Assembly (NCBI GenBank): GCA_013397435.1
Contig: VZRG01000526.1
Span: 62,001-126,000 of the forward strand
Source: Erythrocercus mccallii
Lineage: Eukaryota > Chordata > Aves > Passeriformes > Dicruridae
Direction: 5' to 3'
Length of the DNA stretch: 64,000 nt
Both the position numbers and the translations under genes were made by a program. Shown here one piece after another: positions 59,931 to 64,000 of the stretch (positions are counted from its first letter, which is position 1; every line of letters begins with the position of its first letter). The notes beneath the pieces are model-generated. The model did no database searches. It had not been told where the DNA came from and saw nothing but the letters and a program-made list of their open reading frames with translations.

Positions 59931-62900
59931 CGATGAACAGCTCCCCTCTGGAATGAATAAACAGTGCTCACATCTGAGCGCTCTTCTTTGGGTTCATTCT
60001 TTCCTCCAGCGCGGGAATGCTTTTTGTCTCTCGGATCGGCCTAGAATTTATTGCTGCTCCCGGCCAGGTGTTTGTGCAGGTGTTGCAAAGCCGGTGCTGT
60101 GCTGCCCTGCTCAAGGCAGGGCCCGAGGGTGGTCGCCAGACCCGGCACCCGCGGGATCGTCTGCTCGGTGCATCTCCTGCAAAGCATGGAAACTCAGGGC
60201 GCAGTGCTGCTGTGCCTGGATAAGGTGTCTCCACGGGAGAACAGCGCACCGATTTACTAGAATAATTCCTTTAGCCACCAGTCTGCCTTTGAGGAGCCCG
60301 GAGACTGTGGGTGGACTGCTTATTTAGCCAGCCCTCTGAACACTAAACCTTTCCGAAGTTGAGAACTTCACTGAGGTTCAAAGTAGGAACTGCTATCTGA
60401 GTGGGGGAAGAGCTGTTTTATTCTCATCATTCTAATTCCTTGGAAAATGTGTTTGTTTAATCTGAAATAACAAACATTTCTTCACAGAAGGTAGCTGGTT
60501 TTGCTGCTTGAACTGCTTTCAAATACATTTGATAGTCTATATGCAAAAGTATAAAATGGTACTTTTTAAGTAATCTCCAGGAAATGCTGTTGAAAATACA
60601 TGATGGGGTTTTCTTTTTCTGGTTTGTTCTTGTTTTAGGTTACATTTCTTGGTCTCTTTACCATGCACTGCCACCAATGATCTACTACTTCCCACTTCAG
60701 ACACTGGCACTCACAGGCCTAGAAGTTTTTGCCATTGCTTTCTTCTCCCCGATATTCTTGACAATTGGCCCTTTTTGGAGGTTGGCTAACAATGAGTATG
60801 TCCTAGTCTTTCTGAGGTTGACTATGGTTGGTAAGTCTGCACTGCAATGAGTTATAGATTCCGTTTTGGTATCAATGCATAAGAACAAACGTGCCAAATT
60901 GCCTTAAAATTCAGATGATTACAAAAAGAGACAGGAATAGGAAGTTCTCGCTCTCCCCATACTCGTGTTTTATTCGTTTCTTTTTATTCCTCTCAAGCTT
61001 TTAGCTAAAGTCAGAAAAATATTGTTTGCCGCCATTATATTGCATAAATACAAAAAAAATCTCATTTCACTTTTTTTTTCTAGGAGCTTTTAATTTAGTA
61101 ACAGTGATGCCAAATAAGAAAGGTGTTTTTAGTATCACTCATATATCAGCAGAGCAGGTGTTTTTTGTATTGTGACAATGGGTAGGGATGAGACATTACA
61201 GAACAGCTTGGGGCTATTATAAAAGTAGTCTTCTATAGTGAAACATTCTCTTTTAGTTTCTGAGGCAGTTTTTTCTTCCAAAAATGTATTTTTAAAATTA
61301 AATCTATCTATCTACATGCTTGTAGAGGTGTTATAGTCTTGTCCTAAATATGAAATAACTCTTATATGGTCAGTTGCACAGGACAAAAATTTGATCTTAA
61401 ACTCAGGAAATAGAAGACTCATTTCCCATTCCACAGGCTCCTCCTTAAACCAAGACTTGCTGGGATTCCCACTTTGGTCTTCAGCTAACTGGTGCAAATC
61501 TTAGCTCTTGTTGATTTTTTGAAAGTTTTTAGGGGAAAGTTTGGCAGTTACAGCCATGTTTAGAAGCAAGTTATTGCAAAAGTTTGCCTCACTGGATGAA
61601 CTTGGAGGAGACAAAGGTCTCCATCCTGTGTAGAGGTGAAAATGCTGCTGCTGAGTGATGTGTTTCAGAAGCAGCAGATCCTAGCTCCTCATTTGTTAAT
61701 ATAAGATAGACAGGTAATCACTTTCCTTATAGTTTTCCCCTTTTATTGTTAGAAGACAGAGTAAGATCATCTTATTTACTTTCCCTGTGTAGTTTTTTTA
61801 AAAAGAATTCTTGGTTTTTATCTCAAGAAAAATACTAGAACTGAGCACAGTTTGTTGGTGTCATTGATTTTCATGAAGAATAGTCTCACCATGTTCTTTT
61901 CTTTTCCTACTCCTCCCATTATATCCATCCTAATACTTTTCTTGTTGTTTTGTAATAAGCTTCTCAGTGAGCAGAATCTTCAGCTTCCTGCAACAGTGCC
62001 TAGTGTATTGCTTTTTGCAAGGTCTAGTTTAGAAGCTAGGACTGAGTGTAAGCATTTAAATTTGCACCTTACCTTCCTTCAGGTGTAACAGTAACACAAA
62101 ATTTGCCATGTTTATTTACGATTAGTCCTTCAGATCACCTTGCTGTGTTTACCAGTGTTTACCTTTCCAAAAGAGATGGAAATCACTTAAAAGTGTGTAA
62201 TTTTTGTTCTGCTAAAAAAAGAGCAGTGACAGGCCTATGATGGTCTTTTATGTTAGTTGTCCCATCATACTGTGCTGCTGATTCTCTTGTTTCTGAGTTC
62301 TCTCTGTTTTTTTCCTCCTTCATACTGAGACAATTTTATTCATTCTCTTTTTGATGTTTTTTTTCCTCCTCAAAAAGGCCATGGCCTTCCTCTGGGACTT
62401 GTTGAACTGTCAGGCAGAACAATCTACCCCATGCATGCTCCACCCCATTCTACTCAGTCTTCGATTTCACAATCAAAAAAAGAGAAAATTCTTCATGCTT
62501 AACTAAGACCAAAATATTTATGGGGATGATTTTTTTTTTCTGTTCTCTTTCTTTCTACCTTTTCAGGAAGCATTATTTTCCCTGCAATTTCTAATTTCTG
62601 TATCCTTTCATACTACTTGATTTTGTGTTCTATTCAAAAACAAACAAACAACAACAAAGTTCCCTGTGGTAATGTCTATTTGCATCTGTGTCTTCAGACA
62701 ATGTACATTAAATTTGAGTATTTGGATAGATATATGTAAGTCTTGGGTGTACTTGCCCAGCAAGAAAAGGTGTGTCTGCTCTAACTTGGCAAACCCATGC
62801 TACTTTTAATCAGGGTAGTGCACATGATGAAATATTTGAAGAGGCAGGTTTATGGATTGCCAGCACAATTTAGTGACAGAAATCTGTGTGTATTGTACAT

Positions 62901-64000
62901 GAAACATCTGTTGAAGTCCATGCAAGTACACTTTCAGTGCACATTGATCTTGTTTATCTTCTTGGTCTAAGCTTTGCATCTTTTACGCTGAGCAGAATGA
63001 GCAGGTGAACAGTTGGAGGATTCCTGACACGTGTTGCCAGAATCTGCAGCTTCATTTCTGACATTACTTGCTTAACATCTCTTCATGTTTGACTCATACT
63101 CACTTAGCAAATGCCTGATATCGTAACAGTGTTGCTACTTCTTATCCTGCTGTTTGCCATTGGTCCTGGGCCAGACTTTGCCACACTGAGTGAAGTTACA
63201 AGAGTATATGTGGTCCATAGTCACTTGGGTTGCAAACCTGTTGGCAGAGTTTAAAACTGCTGGTAATGTGGGGTCACTGTGTCCTGGGAAATGGCAAAGA
63301 TGTGTGCACATGCTCTCTTTCAGTGGCTGGGAAAGTGGTAGTTTTCAGTAATAAAATGGTGCAGGCTGGTAGTGACCACTTCTGAGACCAGATACTGAGC
63401 CAGAGAAAGCCTTGTTCAGCCCTACTGAGGCAGTTGGTTACTAATCCCTGTGCTATGTATGGTGACTCCTGTCTAATAAAGAACATGGCTTTTGCCATCG
63501 TGTACTTACTTTTATAATTGTGCTGTGGCAAAAGCCATATCCTTTTTAGAAAGGAGCAGTCACAGTACATAAAATTTTATTGCTTTTGAGTTATCTAAGT
63601 GCATGATTGAGAAATATCTGTATGCTTAGATATCTTACCATATATCCTCTCCGTGGAATCAATCATCATAAGTACTTAAATAAAGATGATCACTTGGATT
63701 GTTGGATAATTGCTTCATATAATTTTTTCCTTGAAAATTATAACTGCTAAGAAGTAATGTATACCCAGTTTCTATGCATACCTGAATTTCTTTGTTTTGT
63801 TTCAAAATGTGTAGTGTCATGTGTTTTCAGATAAGTGGTATAGCTATTCAAATTACAGACAACGTTGAATTAATGCACAGAAAATCCTTATTACCAGTCT
63901 CTATTGATCATTAAAGTAACCTCTGTGTGTGTATTTGTTTGTAGGAAGCTTAGCATCATACCATGCACCAAGCGCTTCAATTAGACTAGTCATCTTGGCT
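59746..64000 (+). CDS. CWH43: CWH43, GPI-anchor lipid remodelling protein (5' part, cut by window end)
   Basis: Three exons are in the window: 59746-59788, 60639-60830 and 63945 to beyond 64000. They give the first 97 codons in one frame. The product begins MLPLWRAVLSESLLG, matching the human start MPSLWREILLESLLG, and continues with SWSLYHALPPMIYYFPLQTL, the FFSPIFLTIGPFWRL block and GSLASYHAPSA. This is the Frag1/PGAP2-like membrane amino-terminal half with several hydrophobic segments; the endonuclease/exonuclease/phosphatase-like carboxy half (human total 699 residues) lies outside. In yeast, Cwh43 exchanges GPI-anchor lipid for ceramide in the secretory pathway; the vertebrate role is less settled. 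An in-frame ATG 77 codons upstream (59515) exists, but homology supports 59746. Confidence 0.95.
60639..60830 (+). CDS. CWH43: CWH43 coding exon 2
   Basis: A 192-base exon between cttgttttag and gtaagt. It encodes YISWSLYHALPPMIYYFPLQ, TLALTGLEVFAIAFFSPIFL and the GPFWRLANNEYVLVFLRLTM part, a highly hydrophobic stretch with at least two membrane segments. Confidence 0.97.
60831..63944 (+). other. CWH43: CWH43 intron 2
   Basis: AT-rich intron without a recognised repeat family. It has a 13-bp-arm inverted repeat at 63485-63548. Confidence 0.8.
63485..63548. repeat. Inverted repeat, 13-bp arms, 38-nt loop
   Basis: atggcttttgcca (63485-63497) pairs exactly with tggcaaaagccat (63536-63548). It lies in CWH43 intron 2 and could form a hairpin in the transcript. 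Confidence 0.75.
63945..64000 (+). CDS. CWH43: CWH43 coding exon 3 (truncated by window end)
   Basis: After tgtttgtag it encodes SLAYHAP-like sequence, in full GSLASYHAPSASIRLVILA with the split Gly codon, matching human GSIASFQAPNAKLRLMVLA. The exon continues beyond the window. Confidence 0.93.

Noticed and set aside
59501..59971. Frames of up to 156 codons on both strands at the CWH43 promoter
   Set aside because: GC-rich by-products; only the short exon beginning at 59746 has homology.

Overview
The window is vertebrate nuclear DNA, almost certainly from a bird. Genes are split by GT-AG introns and start in CpG islands. Five interspersed repeats look like 3' ends of avian CR1 LINEs, with the typical TTCTGTGATTCT-type terminus. 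Compact LTRs are also present. The gene order FRYL (inferred) - OCIAD1 - OCIAD2 - CWH43 is the conserved tetrapod order. A songbird is plausible from the LTR load, but that is inference.

Layout. 1-9.8 kb is AT-rich DNA without a recognisable coding exon, probably the first intron of FRYL on the minus strand. 9.9-11.35 kb is a large CpG island with several CCAAT boxes and a minus-strand splice donor, taken as the FRYL promoter and first exon. 11.4-15.8 kb is the spacer between FRYL and OCIAD1. 15.99-31.05 kb is OCIAD1 (+ strand), complete in eight coding exons (250 codons plus stop), with a 55-N assembly gap in intron 5. 31.4-43.3 kb lies between two convergent genes; it holds an isolated CpG island with a 17-bp minisatellite at 35.1 kb, a short CR1 piece and one or two LTRs. 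43.33-54.6 kb is OCIAD2 (- strand), complete in six coding exons (146 residues). Its CpG-island promoter at 54.15-54.65 kb is boxed in by two CR1 copies. A 324-bp solo LTR with a perfect 6-bp target-site duplication follows at 55.3 kb. 59.75 kb to the end is CWH43 (+ strand); the first three coding exons (97 codons) are inside the window.

How the genes relate. OCIAD1 and OCIAD2 are tail-to-tail paralogues. They share the OCIA domain and have two consecutive coding exons of identical length and phase (54 and 48 bp), a clear trace of an inverted local duplication. Family knowledge places both proteins in mitochondrial membranes, linked to respiratory complex III assembly; the OCIAD1 promoter carries a perfect NRF-1 consensus. 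CWH43 belongs to GPI-anchor lipid remodelling, and FRYL to the Furry scaffold family; neither is functionally tied to the OCIAD pair as far as can be seen.

No prokaryote-like system, RNA gene, CRISPR array or clearly new protein family was found. The least ordinary items are a perfect 25-bp-arm inverted repeat at 12.5 kb, the orphan CpG island and minisatellite at 35.1 kb, and the young solo LTR.
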